Below are positions 23,200 through 33,076 of a DNA stretch of 64,000 bases, piece by piece. The stretch is taken from positions 625,220 to 689,219 of the forward strand of contig NW_006763134.1 in assembly GCF_000264905.1 (NCBI RefSeq). Direction: 5' to 3'. The notes beneath the pieces were generated by a model. That model saw only the letters and a list, made by a program, of their open reading frames with translations. It was not told where the DNA came from and searched no databases. The stretch is from Stereum hirsutum FP-91666 SS1. Taxonomy: Eukaryota; Basidiomycota; Agaricomycetes; Russulales; Stereaceae. The position numbers were made by a program, and so were the translations under genes. Within the stretch, counting starts at the first letter, position 1. Each line of letters opens with the position of its first letter.

Positions 23200-23925
23200 G
23201 TAGACTGTAGTAGTGCGAAAGGCAATCGGAGGAGATAGCGAAGAGGTCTTGGTACGACAGCGTATGCACTATCAGTTTATATATCTGATAGAGGGGACCG
23301 CGCGGAAGAAAGCGGGATCGTGTGTCACCATTGTCCTCTTCGGAGCCGTGCAGAGGAACAATGAAGCTCATTAGCGAGACACCTCATGGCTGCCATCGAT
23401 CATCGATTCGAAGCCGGCTGATCAGTGTGCGTGTTTGCGATGGGTCGAGATACGACCACTGCGCCGTACTGGGTCCAATGCTTACGGGAAGCTTATAGAA
23501 CGAGTAAGTATCGCTCGAGCTTCCCCTCGGAGTATCGATCATCGATTCGAGTCAGAATTGAGTCAGAAAAGGCTTATCAAAGGAGAAAGCAGAAGACACG
23601 GAGGCAGCGTACTGCGCACACCTTAGGCCATTGTCTGTGGCTAGACGGCCCATCTTGGGAACAAAGAAAGCAATACAGCTCACGATGACTCGGCACCTCC
23701 CCGGGCCGGTGATTTAGCGGTTTGTTTGCGCACTATTTGTTATGACACATCACGTGCCTTTCGACTATATATGGTTGTACTCAACTTCGACCCTGCTCAT
23801 CATCGCACCCATCATCTTGCACCCATCATCTTGCACCCATCATCGCACATTTCAAACAAGCACAGTACACAGGTATTTCTATCTTACATTTCAATGTCTT
23901 TGTTCTAATCTGGCTGTTTCAAGGC
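23200..23925. other. Divergent promoter region with short direct repeats
   Basis: This is the promoter region of the acidic gene (-) and of family copy 4 (+). ATCGATCATCGATTCGA occurs at about 23395 and 23535. A four-unit run of CATCAT(CGC/CTTG)CACC lies at about 23806-23850, and a TATATAT run at 23766. A possible 5'-UTR intron of copy 4 runs from GTATTT (about 23872) to CAAG just before the ATG. Confidence 0.45.
23766..23772 (+). promoter_or_regulatory. TATA-like run of family copy 4
   Basis: TATATAT 154 bp upstream of the ATG at 23926. The larger distance than in copy 1 can be explained by a possible short intron in the 5' leader. Confidence 0.4.
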
Positions 23926-24474
23926 ATGTCTTCTGCTTCAACCCGAACTTACGAAACCATCACCCTGCCCGCCCCCAAAAAATACGACCGCTTTATATGG
24001 ACACCCTTGGCTCATCCGCCGCGTGTCCTTATCCCCAAAGCAATCAGGTTTTCATCCAGCGTCACCGTACATCCACCCTACATCGGCGCAAAGTCACTCG
24101 CTAAACACTCAGCCAAGTGGGTTGATCAGCGTCTCCTCCTCTATGGCTGGGCTATCGACACCGAGGCTCTCGAAAGACGAGGAGAGCTGGAAGGCTATTC
24201 AGTTGATGAGATTGGGAAGGCCAATGTCCTTGATCGGTTTGGAATGATCCTCCGTGACGTTTGTGGTCTTGATCCGGACAAAGACTTCCTTCCCGTGTTG
24301 TTGAGCGATGGCACCCATGCGATGTGTGTGGTCCTAGCCCAGAATCTGACGAGGGAGACGATGCAGGTGGACGAAGAGAAGGGGCTGAAGGTTATGATGC
24401 TCCTGGCGACTTCCACTCGTCCTCGATGGTATCAATATGCATGGAACATTGATCACGATGGCGATTCGGATTAG
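23926..24474 (+). CDS. PRWYxYAW-family protein, copy 4 (unknown function, 182 aa)
   Basis: An uninterrupted 182-aa frame with every landmark of the family: TWTPLAHPPR near residue 24, TVHPPYIGA, a WVDQRLLLYGW block, EGYSVDEIGKANV, RDVCG, CVVLAQNLT and PRWYQYAW, followed by an acidic tail. It is closest to copies 2 and 3 in the first third and to copy 1 in the EGYSVDEIGKANV segment, which hints at gene conversion among copies. No signal peptide or membrane segment is visible. Function is unknown. Confidence 0.85.
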   Translation: MSSASTRTYETITLPAPKKYDRFIWTPLAHPPRVLIPKAIRFSSSVTVHPPYIGAKSLAKHSAKWVDQRLLLYGWAIDTEALERRGELEGYSVDEIGKANVLDRFGMILRDVCGLDPDKDFLPVLLSDGTHAMCVVLAQNLTRETMQVDEEKGLKVMMLLATSTRPRWYQYAWNIDHDGDSD

Positions 24475-26049
24475 ATGTTCTCTTTGGAGTGTGTTCGTTA
24501 TCGCTTTCGCTTGCTCTGACCCCTTCTCTTTTTATCTTTCTATTGTCGTCTTCGTTAGCCTACGTATCCCTCTCTCCCCCTGGTTCCATCGCTATAGTCT
24601 CGGCTATTCAATCCAACCTAGAAAAAAGAATGGGTGTGGGAACCCTGCTTACGTAAAAATAGCTGATTGGCTGGCGAGCGACGCGCGTCGGACTCTTCCG
24701 GTGCCCCAGTCCCGAGTGGCGAGCGGCTGCAAGGGAGCGTATGTCCTCGAAGTGACCAGTCGGGATGCGATGTTCAACACCAAAAAATAACGTCAGGCCT
24801 CCACAATGCCTAGAAGAATGTCGGAATATCCTGCAACCTGAGTTTTGTGTTCCCTGCATCAGCACTGGCAAGTGTGCTACACGGCGAGCATGTTACAGAT
24901 GTTACAGTACAGGAGTGTGGCCCGTGAGGTTTCTCATGACGTGGTGGTCGTTGGGTGGTCGGCGAGTGCAGCGAGCTCGACCACTGATTATCAATAGTGA
25001 TCTACTTATTACTCAGCTTAAAATGCTGTGTTCAGTGGTACCGTGTCCTCCACTCAGACTGTGAGAGTGAGAATGATATAATTTACAATAAAATGAGTGG
25101 TCAGCGAGCACTGCGGGCCCGACCACCAGCATATGAAGAGCGAGTGCTGTGAATAAATCACCTGGCTTAAGACTATATTTTGTGTATCTCTCTGTCTGAA
25201 TGCATAGTGGTCGGCGAGCACCGCGAGCTCGACCACCGTGACTGGCATGTGAGGAAACAGGGCTGTGGATGGAACACTTGGCTCAAGGCTATATTTCTAA
25301 CTGTACTGTTTGTCTAAAATGCACAGGGGCGGCAGTAGATTGGGGTGAGGTAGGTACAGTCTTTAATGAAGGGAGTGGTCGGTGAGCACTGCGAGCTCGA
25401 CCACCTAAATTGTGAAGGTAAGTTTAAGTGGGGTAGGTAAGTACGGTCCACAAGCAGGGGAGTGGTCGGCGAGCACCGCGAGCTCGACCACTGGGGTGTC
25501 CAGGTATATTCAAGTGGGACAGACACAATATACGATAAGAGGAGTGGTCGGCGAGCACCGCGAGCTCGACCACCAACATATGAAGAGCCGGTGCTGTGCA
25601 CAGGTCCGCGTAGCTTGTATTACTGGATTTGGTACTGGTATGACTAAACTTTGTTGTCAAGGCTTCGCGACAGCCCGTAATGTTTGAAGTCGATATTGAC
25701 AGTCGACTACAACAGCTGAAAATGGCAGACGTCAACAATCCTCAGACACGGTGTCACTTAGGCCGAGACAGTGCTAAATCGAGCGGAAGCCCCCCATCAT
25801 AATAATGAGTGACCAACATAATATTATTCGAATGACTATATCTAGATCCATCCCATATAAAATTTAGCGACGACCATACACCATAACTCATCACAACTCT
25901 CACAGTCAACAACAAAACTGTAGCTTAACAGAATATCGAGAGATCCAACCGACCGAGCAGAGACCTACACATTACGAGCAACCAGTCCGTCTCCTAACAT
26001 ACCCCGATCCTCCACCCGCTAAACAGCGTCTGAGACTCAACATATCAAC
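24475..26049. other. Intergenic region with palindromic repeat array
   Basis: No gene is supported. The notable content is the repeat array at 24955-25573 (listed separately). The rest is AT-rich. It includes the 3' flank of copy 4 and the 3' flank of SEC2. Confidence 0.6.
24955..25573. repeat. Six interspersed 30-bp palindromic repeats
   Basis: Six copies, at 24955-24984, 25097-25126, 25207-25236, 25375-25404, 25462-25491 and 25544-25573. Each starts GTGGTC and ends GACCAC. Copies 3, 5 and 6 are identical and the rest differ at a few positions. The arms GTGGT/ACCAC and CGAGC/GCTCG can pair, leaving a short loop. Spacers are 112, 80, 138, 57 and 52 bp and are partly related: two share an ATATGAAGAGC(C/G)-type start after the repeat and two share a GGCT(T/C)AAG(A/G)CTATATTT segment. 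So the unit that multiplied was longer than the core. There is no open frame through it. Confidence 0.9.
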
Positions 26050-29000
26050 CTATCGCACACCCCCAATCCTCGCCCAAAACATCTCCTCCCTCAACCTAAC
26101 CAACTCCTTCCAAGTCCTCTCCTCCCACGTCGCCTCGCCCACATAAATCTCCCCGTCCACTCCCGATCCCTGACCCTTCTCCCCCTTCTCACCTACGTTC
26201 ACATCGACACTGAGATTCTCCTTCTCGCTCTCCTCCTCCACTACAGGCTCTATCTTCTCCTTCATAATAGCGACGGCAAGAGGGGAGACCCCATTAACAC
26301 CACCTCCAACGCCATTAATCGGCGCAACCCTCCTACTCGCAAACTTAGGCGGAGGCGGAGGCTGCATAATAGACCCCGACCGCCCCCGACTCCTCGCCGG
26401 TAACGGCGGCGTCGCCGCCGTCGTCGGCGCAGGCGCAGTCACAGGAGGCACCACAGGCAATGGAGCAAACGAATCATGCTCCTCCTCTTCATGTTCCCCA
26501 GCCTCAGCCTCCCTCATCAGCTCCTCCGCAGTCGTGCTCGTCTCGAGCGTGGAATGAGGCGCAGGGATGGTAGGCGGATGCAAGGGCGCGGAATGAGGCG
26601 GTTCAGAGTCGTAGTCTGAGCCGGCTGTGAAGACGAGTTCTTGAGACTCGTCGCGGTGGTGCTTCGTATCCCTGAGCTCGTCTATCACGGAGGCCACCTC
26701 TGCTGCTTCTGCTCCCGCGGCAGGGGCAGGTTCAGTTGCGGGGTCGATGGCCTCAGTAGGTGGGTGCGTAGGAGTAGAAGGCTGCGCGGGTTTCTCGACC
26801 TCGTCTTTCACCTCCTGAGAATCTGACGGCGGAATATCTGTCGCAGGAGCAGGTTCCTCGACAATAGGCTCTCCAGCGCTTGTTGGTGGAGGAGGAGGAA
26901 CCGATACCTCGGCTGCATCAGTGTCAGGATTAGCTTCCGTCGCGGGAGCAGGAGCGGAAGCAGACTGTGTCGCCGGCTCCTCGGGAACAGGGGCTGGCAC
27001 AGAGGCGCTCGTCTCCTCTGTCGCAGTTGCAGGAGCTGGTGGTTGCGTTGGCTCGACTGCGGGTAAGGATACAGGCTCAGGTGTCGGCGAAGATCCAGTC
27101 GCAGAACGTGGACGAGGTCCTGAAGGAGGTGGAGGTGGTACAGGACGGTTGCGTGCGGCTGCACGACGAGGTACGGGCGGAGGAGCCGGAGAGCCTGTTC
27201 TTGAAGGTACACCTGTAACAGAGTTACGCTTCGAGCTAGGCGTGGCGGGGGAGGCGGAACGGGCTGTAGGAGCGTCCATGGAGGTTCGGGAAGATACTGA
27301 AGCGCGCGCAGCAGGGGCAGGAGCAGGAGCCGGTGTTGGAGCTGGTGCTGGAGCTGCGGCCGCCGGGGTGGGAGACGATGGGACAGAAAATTCTGCTGGC
27401 TCGTCCGTAGGGGTGTGGAAAGCGTCCTGGTTGGTCTCATTTGAAGTCGAGGGTCGAAGTTCGCCCTCTTCTGTCTCTGTCTCAGGCTCGGGAAGACTCT
27501 CGCTCGACGCCGCTCCGCCCCTCAGACGCATCACTTCCCCGATCCTTTGTTCCTCCTCGCTGGCCTTGCTATACATCGACGACTCTTCGGAAATCTCTCC
27601 CGCCGGCGCCGGTACCACATTATGCTGCACAATCGTCCGAGATCGATTCCGCGTAGGAAGAGGTGGGGGTGGAGGTGCGGCCGTGGCACTCGTAGCAATA
27701 GGAGCTACGAATCTCTTCGCGATGCTGGGTGAGTGCGTAGGATGCGTTGGAGGGGGGACCTTTGGTGAGCCCATCACAGACTTCTCTGACTTCTCGTTAC
27801 TAGGTGAACCAGACCTCGAATTGCCTTCGCCCCAGCTCAGGCCCCGGTCCATGCCCAAGGCCGAAGCCATGCCCCAAAGACCTCCCATCTTTGACTTTCG
27901 TCGGGGAGGTATGGACGGTCTACCGTCGGAGGAATCCTTCCTTGGTAGTGGTGGTGGAAGACTAGGGACTTCTTCCTCCCACACTTTCTCTACGATACCG
28001 GTCCGCACGAACGCCCAGAGGGAACATGTCGTCCGGAGACGTGTCAGGCACCAGCCGGAGGGACAGAGGGGATATACGGTGGTTTGGTTCTTCGCGTTCG
28101 GGCTCTGAGGGAGAGTGGTGGTGGTGGTGACTAGCTTAAAGATATATATTTGAGAAGGGAGGTTGTTCGGGTTGGTGTTGGAGAACGAGTTCTGTTGTGG
28201 CGGCGGCGATGAGGGAGGACTTGATTTCTGGTTGGAGAGGGATCGGGAAAGGGCATCTTTAAAGATAGAGGAACCCCAGGAATTGTTGCTCGAGTGATTC
28301 TTGACGGGGGATGAGCCGTCGGTAAGCGAGGTGCCACAGAGTGCGCAGCAGATGCCTGGATTGCTGTTAGTGGGGACGGGAAGGGAGTTCTGCGAGGCGA
28401 TGGTGCATTCGAGGAGAGCAGTCGCAGAAATGGGTTCGATGGAGAGTTGGCCAGAATGAATGGCGGAAAGGACAGAGCGGCGAGTGAGCCAATTCAGAGA
28501 GGGTGCAAGGTCGAGGCGAACCGTAGGCTCGCTAAGGCAGCGGTCAGCACAGCATGAGAACGAAATATATCAAATCCCACATACGTGTCTTCAGTGGCTA
28601 GCCGGGAGAGGAATGGGAGTGGGAGCAGAGTCGACATGGCCGGCACTTGTGTCGAGTTTGGTCTCAGAGTTCGCAGATGTGCCACAAACATCAAGAACTC
28701 CTGGTATGGAAGATGACTGCTGAGTAGCCGAGGCGAAATACGTCCACGAGAGGGCGAAGGTGTCCGTGTAATCCATTTGCCCTTGCCCATGGTCATGCTC
28801 ATCTCCTCTACCTTCTTCTCCGACGCCTCCTTCTCCTCCTGCAACTCCTGCATCTGCAGCTGCATCAAACGCACAACCTCCTCCGTCTCCCTCAAAGCGC
28901 GTTCAGCGTCCTCCGCCTTCCGTTCGCTGACTGCGCGTCCGAACCGAGCTTCTGCGACCATGGTATTGGCTTGGTTGAACAGACCAGCGGAGAGATCGTC

Positions 29001-29737
29001 AAGGTCCTTCTCGATTTCTGCTCTGGCAGACTCTGCTTGGCCGCGTTGAGCGGCCTCCTCTGTCGCCTTTTCCATGAGACGAGTGAGTTCGGCAGTGACC
29101 TGATCTTTCTCTACTAACAAACCTGAACACAACGTCAAAAATCTGACGAGGCTGTGGTTGAATACTACAACGCACCTGTGTTGAGAGCAGACAGATGCTG
29201 CGAACGCTCTAACTCCAAGTTCGAAATTTTGAGCGACGAAGAGCGAAGGTTAGAGGAAGAAATATGAAGGTCATCTTCGAGGTCAGAGACACGGTCATAG
29301 GACTTCACGAGCTTGTTGTTTAACTCTGTGACCTGTGAGAAGAGATCCTGGACCTGTTCGCGCAACGAAGCAATAACCTGCGCTTGTGCATCAGCATTGC
29401 TCGGTCTTCTCGACAGAGGTGTGGCCGGGGTATCGTTCAGAGCTCGTTCGCCGTTTGCAGCTGCCGTGTCGACCGTCGGGGCTGTGGTCGTCGCCGTCGT
29501 GACTGTCGGAGTCGACTGGTCGGTGGTGTCGTTATTGTCATTGGACATATATCCCGAGTCGTTGTCGTCGCAGTCTGGTGTAGGATGGAGGAGAAGGATA
29601 GGGTGGCGGATAGTCTGAGCGGGCGGGGCGACGTGGTTCAGTTCGTGCAGCGTGTCCCGGAGAATTCTTTCCGCTCTCTCGGCGTGCACAGCGGCGCGGG
29701 AAAACGGCCCGTCCCACGCTTTGCTCTCGACGTCCAT
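26050..29737 (-). CDS. SEC2: Sec2-type Rab guanine nucleotide exchange factor, 1193 aa
   Basis: Exons 29737-29176, 29122-28585 and 28531-26050 keep one frame over 3582 nt. Residues ~110-300 form a long coiled coil. Its second part has the Sec2/Rabin8 signature (LDDLSAGLFNQANTMVAEAR, then a heptad-rich LMQLQMQELQEEKEA region) that opens the Rab GTPase Sec4/Rab8 for GTP loading. After it comes a conserved fungal segment (SHLPYQEFLMFVAHLRTLRP, PAMSTLLPLPFLSRL), a CCALCG zinc-like site, and RTTCSLWAFVRTGIVEKVWEEE. The remaining ~600 aa are disordered and rich in Pro, Ala, Ser and Glu, ending in a short helical WEERTWKELVRLREEMFWARIGG-type segment. The protein should act on post-Golgi secretory vesicles moving to the hyphal tip. 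A 395-codon antisense frame is a shadow of the GC-rich tail. Confidence 0.92.
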
Positions 29738-30878
29738 TGTCGCCGACGTCGTTGCAGACGATGCCCTCTAGGTCTTTGGGTTGAAAGATGATTGTTGCTG
29801 GATATCGATCACCATGTCTCATGCTTTCTATGTTCTCGGTGGGCTCTGCAGACTTTCGTCGATTCATTACCGGACACGCCAATGTCGCGCGGATCGACAT
29901 GCTTTGTTTCGTCGCGTTGGCAAAGGACACATTGTCCTCGGCCCTTCACTGCACGGTCGGATAGCTCTGCAGTATACTATGCATATCTCGGTGCAGTTTG
30001 ACCGGATAATACTTTTTTTCTGGGCCACCCATGGCAGGAATGCGGTCATTTCACGTCTCACGTCGATGAAGTTCTTTCTTCACACCAATCAACTTATTCA
30101 TGGTCCTGCCTATATCAGCGCTTGGTGTAGCCCTATTCATCCTCGACGAGCTTGCTAATCCACAGCCCGACTAATGCACCTCGATATTTGATCTCACACT
30201 CCTGACTCAGGCATGAGAGCTGTGTCCAATCGACCGCATTCATGCCCTGCCACTCGGGAACCGGGAGCAGCTCTACCAAAGGTCTATCATACTTCAATCG
30301 AATGGCACCCCTTGCCCAGCTTTCCATTGGCAAGCGCAGTTTGCACCAGGTACTCGTCGGTTTAGAGAACAGGCTGCTCGCCGACTACCGATGATCATGC
30401 GGACGCGTGCCGAGCACTTATCTTCGTTTCGCCAATACGTCCGAGCGCTATGAATATTTCTAGTATTGTAGCAGCTAGCTCATGCACAGTTCCACAGACA
30501 TTACATTGCCCTACAGTATGCCGGCTTCTCTTTCAGACCCCTGTGGTCGACATGGACGTTCAACGCTCAATGCAGCCAGCCTCTAAACATTCGTCAAATG
30601 CCAGAGGCTCTCGTTTCTTTGGAATCGATACTTAGACATCCAAACATCCACATATCCTTCTTCCCTTTCGTGAAATTCAAGTCGACTATTGATATTGAGT
30701 TGTGGGCGCGGGCCACAGAACGATAAAGTGCGTGGGTGCCACAGGGGCTTTCCCCGTGTTTGTGCATGTTATTCAACCGCTTCGTTCCTAACAATGGTGG
30801 CGTCACCGTTTCCACTACCACCCCCCCACCATCGCGCATGCCTACCGGAAGCATATTGTTACGAATGAGATCATTGGG
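29738..30878. other. Intergenic, with one protein-like fragment
   Basis: 1.1 kb upstream of SEC2 and downstream of the Gly/Gln-rich gene. It holds a minus-strand open fragment (30133 to about 30385, listed separately). No other feature is recognised. Confidence 0.45.
30133..30385 (-). pseudogene. Protein-like open fragment of unknown origin
   Basis: An open frame of about 80 codons with ordinary protein composition (segments such as RLKYDRPLVELLPVPEWQG and CEIKYRGALVGLWISKL) ending in a TAG at 30133. Upstream it is closed by a stop near 30390, and no clear splice acceptor or start is seen other than an internal ATG. It could be the last exon of a decayed gene. I do not recognise it. Confidence 0.2.
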
Positions 30879-31336
30879 TCACCGGTTTATTCTGGGTCTA
30901 TTTTCGAACAAGAGCCCCCCTTTCCTTTTGATGCCTCCACCGAGCTTGGAGTTATCTGGATGAGCACCTATTCGCCACAGAAGGTTGGGTGAGCCAAAGA
31001 TGAACAGAACAAGGATGTGGGTGTTGAGTATCAGAGGAGAAGGAAACGTACCATGAGCGACGGCGCGTTCTCTAAGCTCAGCAGCTTGACGCTCGAGCCT
31101 CTCAGCCTCAGAGATCTCGGTACTTTGCTGCTTGATGGCGTTCATTTCACTGTATATGCCAAAACAATACCGTCAGTCAACACCATCATGCGACAGTCAT
31201 CCCACCATGGAACGAAAGAAGAAGAAAAAAACAACACTGACTGTTCCTTCTCCGCACCCCTCGCCTCCAACGCCTTACTACCGATCATTGCACCGACGCC
31301 GTGTTCAACTTTGCCGGCAAGATGTCCACCCCCACT

Positions 31337-31367
<31 letters not shown>

Positions 31368-31912
31368 CCACCGATACCGGTGCCAGTGCCGACACCAGGG
31401 CCTGTCTGACCGCCGTAGACGTCGGTCGCGCCAGTCCTTCCGGTCCCGGTACCTGGGCCGTACTGATCTTGTTGACCGGCCGGATATTGGCCGGGGACGA
31501 TGTTATGTCTGTCCGAAGTCGCGAACTATCCAAAAACAACATCGATAACAAGCCAGAGTCAGCGTCCTGCCTTGATGTCTATGTAAAGAATAAAATATAA
31601 CGTACATCGTGGTGCGCACCCCTTCCAGCAACATTCGGTCCAGTCAAGTTGGGGTCGCCATACCCTCCAGAGCCCTGGGTCGTATCACCGCTCAGACCAG
31701 GATCGTACCGTTGCTCTTCACGAGCGGTGGAGCCGATGCCGGTGTTGGTGCCGGAGCCAGTGGTAGAGTCGTCGCGGATGTTGTCGGCGGCGCCGGAGTC
31801 GTTCTCGTGCTTCTGTAAGTTTTGAAGGATATGAAGGCAATTTCAGTGAAGTGATGAGGCATGAAAAAAGAGAGAAGAGACGGACGTTGTGGCTCTTCTT
31901 GAAAAGAGGCAT
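30879..31912 (-). CDS. Gly/Gln-rich small protein with lysine-rich C-terminal helix, 234 aa
   Basis: Exons 31912-31886, 31812-31606, 31525-31242, 31149-31052 and 30967-30879 sum to 705 nt in one frame. The N-terminus (MPLFKKSHN) is followed by a disordered Gly/Thr/Asn/Gln region with a CAG-repeat-encoded run of seven Gln (31341-31361). Next comes a segment HLAGKVEHGVGAMIGSKALEARGAEKE, then a charged helix with many Glu and Ala, and a short basic end. Proteins of this layout are common in Agaricomycetes, and the middle segment recalls CsbD-like stress proteins, but the match is weak. No signal peptide or membrane span is seen. It is likely cytosolic and hydrophilic, and a stress-related role is only a guess. 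Confidence 0.8.
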
Positions 31913-33076
31913 GTTTGTGTAGAGGATCGAGTTGTGATTTGGGGAAAATGTGGGTGTTGTGGGTTTGTGGTGGTGGGTAGTAAGTGAAGAAAAAGAAAAG
32001 GCTTTATGAGCAGAGGTTTATATACCTCTCATCAGTGGTGATGCTCCAGGCATGGGGTCGCAATGGATTTGTGACGTCGTGGTTACGCGCGCGCGGAGTC
32101 CTCCCTGAGAAACTGGATGATCTAAGCCTGTCCATTCCAGTGCTCTTTGTCGTGCTCGGATGGGATGTATTATATCATCGATGGTCTTGAATGGCCACGG
32201 ACTTGGATTGCGTAGTCGCGGAAGTTAAACATCCTGTATACTATATAAGTACCTATAACAAATGAATAATTCTGAATCTCCTTCCATGGTTTTGGTCCTG
32301 CGTGTGTTACTACAATCATACACCGTACACAGCCTTACACTCTGGGCATTCTTGACCGTGTACTGATGATAGGGATGAGGCATGCGCTGCAGTGGGCCTC
32401 ACAACCGCGAGAGTAGCTGAAACGGCGACTACAAACCGAGAACTACTTGGTCGTAAGCGAAGGGAATATTCGCTTTGAACGTATACGCAGGACGTACGCC
32501 GCGTACATGGCCAGCGTCGCGTGTATCATGGCTTCCACGACAGCCGCCCTGGTGAGACTTTATCTGGTCCGCAGGATCACACATCTTCCCCTCAGACCAA
32601 AGGTTCACACGATCACAATGGCCACAACCCATAGGACGATGACCCAGTCATGTTTTCATTCAAACAGTGGATCATGCAGTAGCACTATTACCGTACGAGG
32701 CATACCTGCAAAACTATGGTATAGTAGAGGAAGAAAGAGTGTTGTTCCGAACGAAGTGGTGTACTCAGGTTGGAGAAAAAAGACAAAGCATTGCGAGCCG
32801 CGAGCCAAAAAAGGGCAAATAAGGAGATTGTAAAAGGAGCAGAAGAAGAACGCGAAGGTAATAGAGTACAGTACACGATCGTACAAAGGAGACAACGAAG
32901 CGAGGGAGAGGATAATACGCGTGTAGAGATCGGGGGTATCGAGACGGAGAGATGCTATTGCGTTACAATCCACGGGGATGACGGGACGACGACGTGAGAT
33001 GAGCAGAGCAGCAGAAGGAAACAAAGTGGCAGAGGAAAGAGATCAGCGGAGACGAGAGGCGAGGGGAGCGAAGCGC
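31913..33076. other. Intergenic, nothing recognised
   Basis: 1.16 kb between the start of the Gly/Gln-rich gene and the end of the dibasic-site repeat protein. Short overlapping open frames occur near 32430-32830 on both strands without motifs. No repeat is seen. Confidence 0.45.

Noticed and set aside
24955..25573. CRISPR-like array
   Set aside because: The host is a eukaryote, spacers vary from 52 to 138 bp and share sequence, and no cas genes are present.
26921..28108. 395-codon plus-strand ORF
   Set aside because: It is antisense to the GC-rich, Pro/Ala-rich SEC2 tail. Its Gly/Val-rich product is a codon shadow with no motif.
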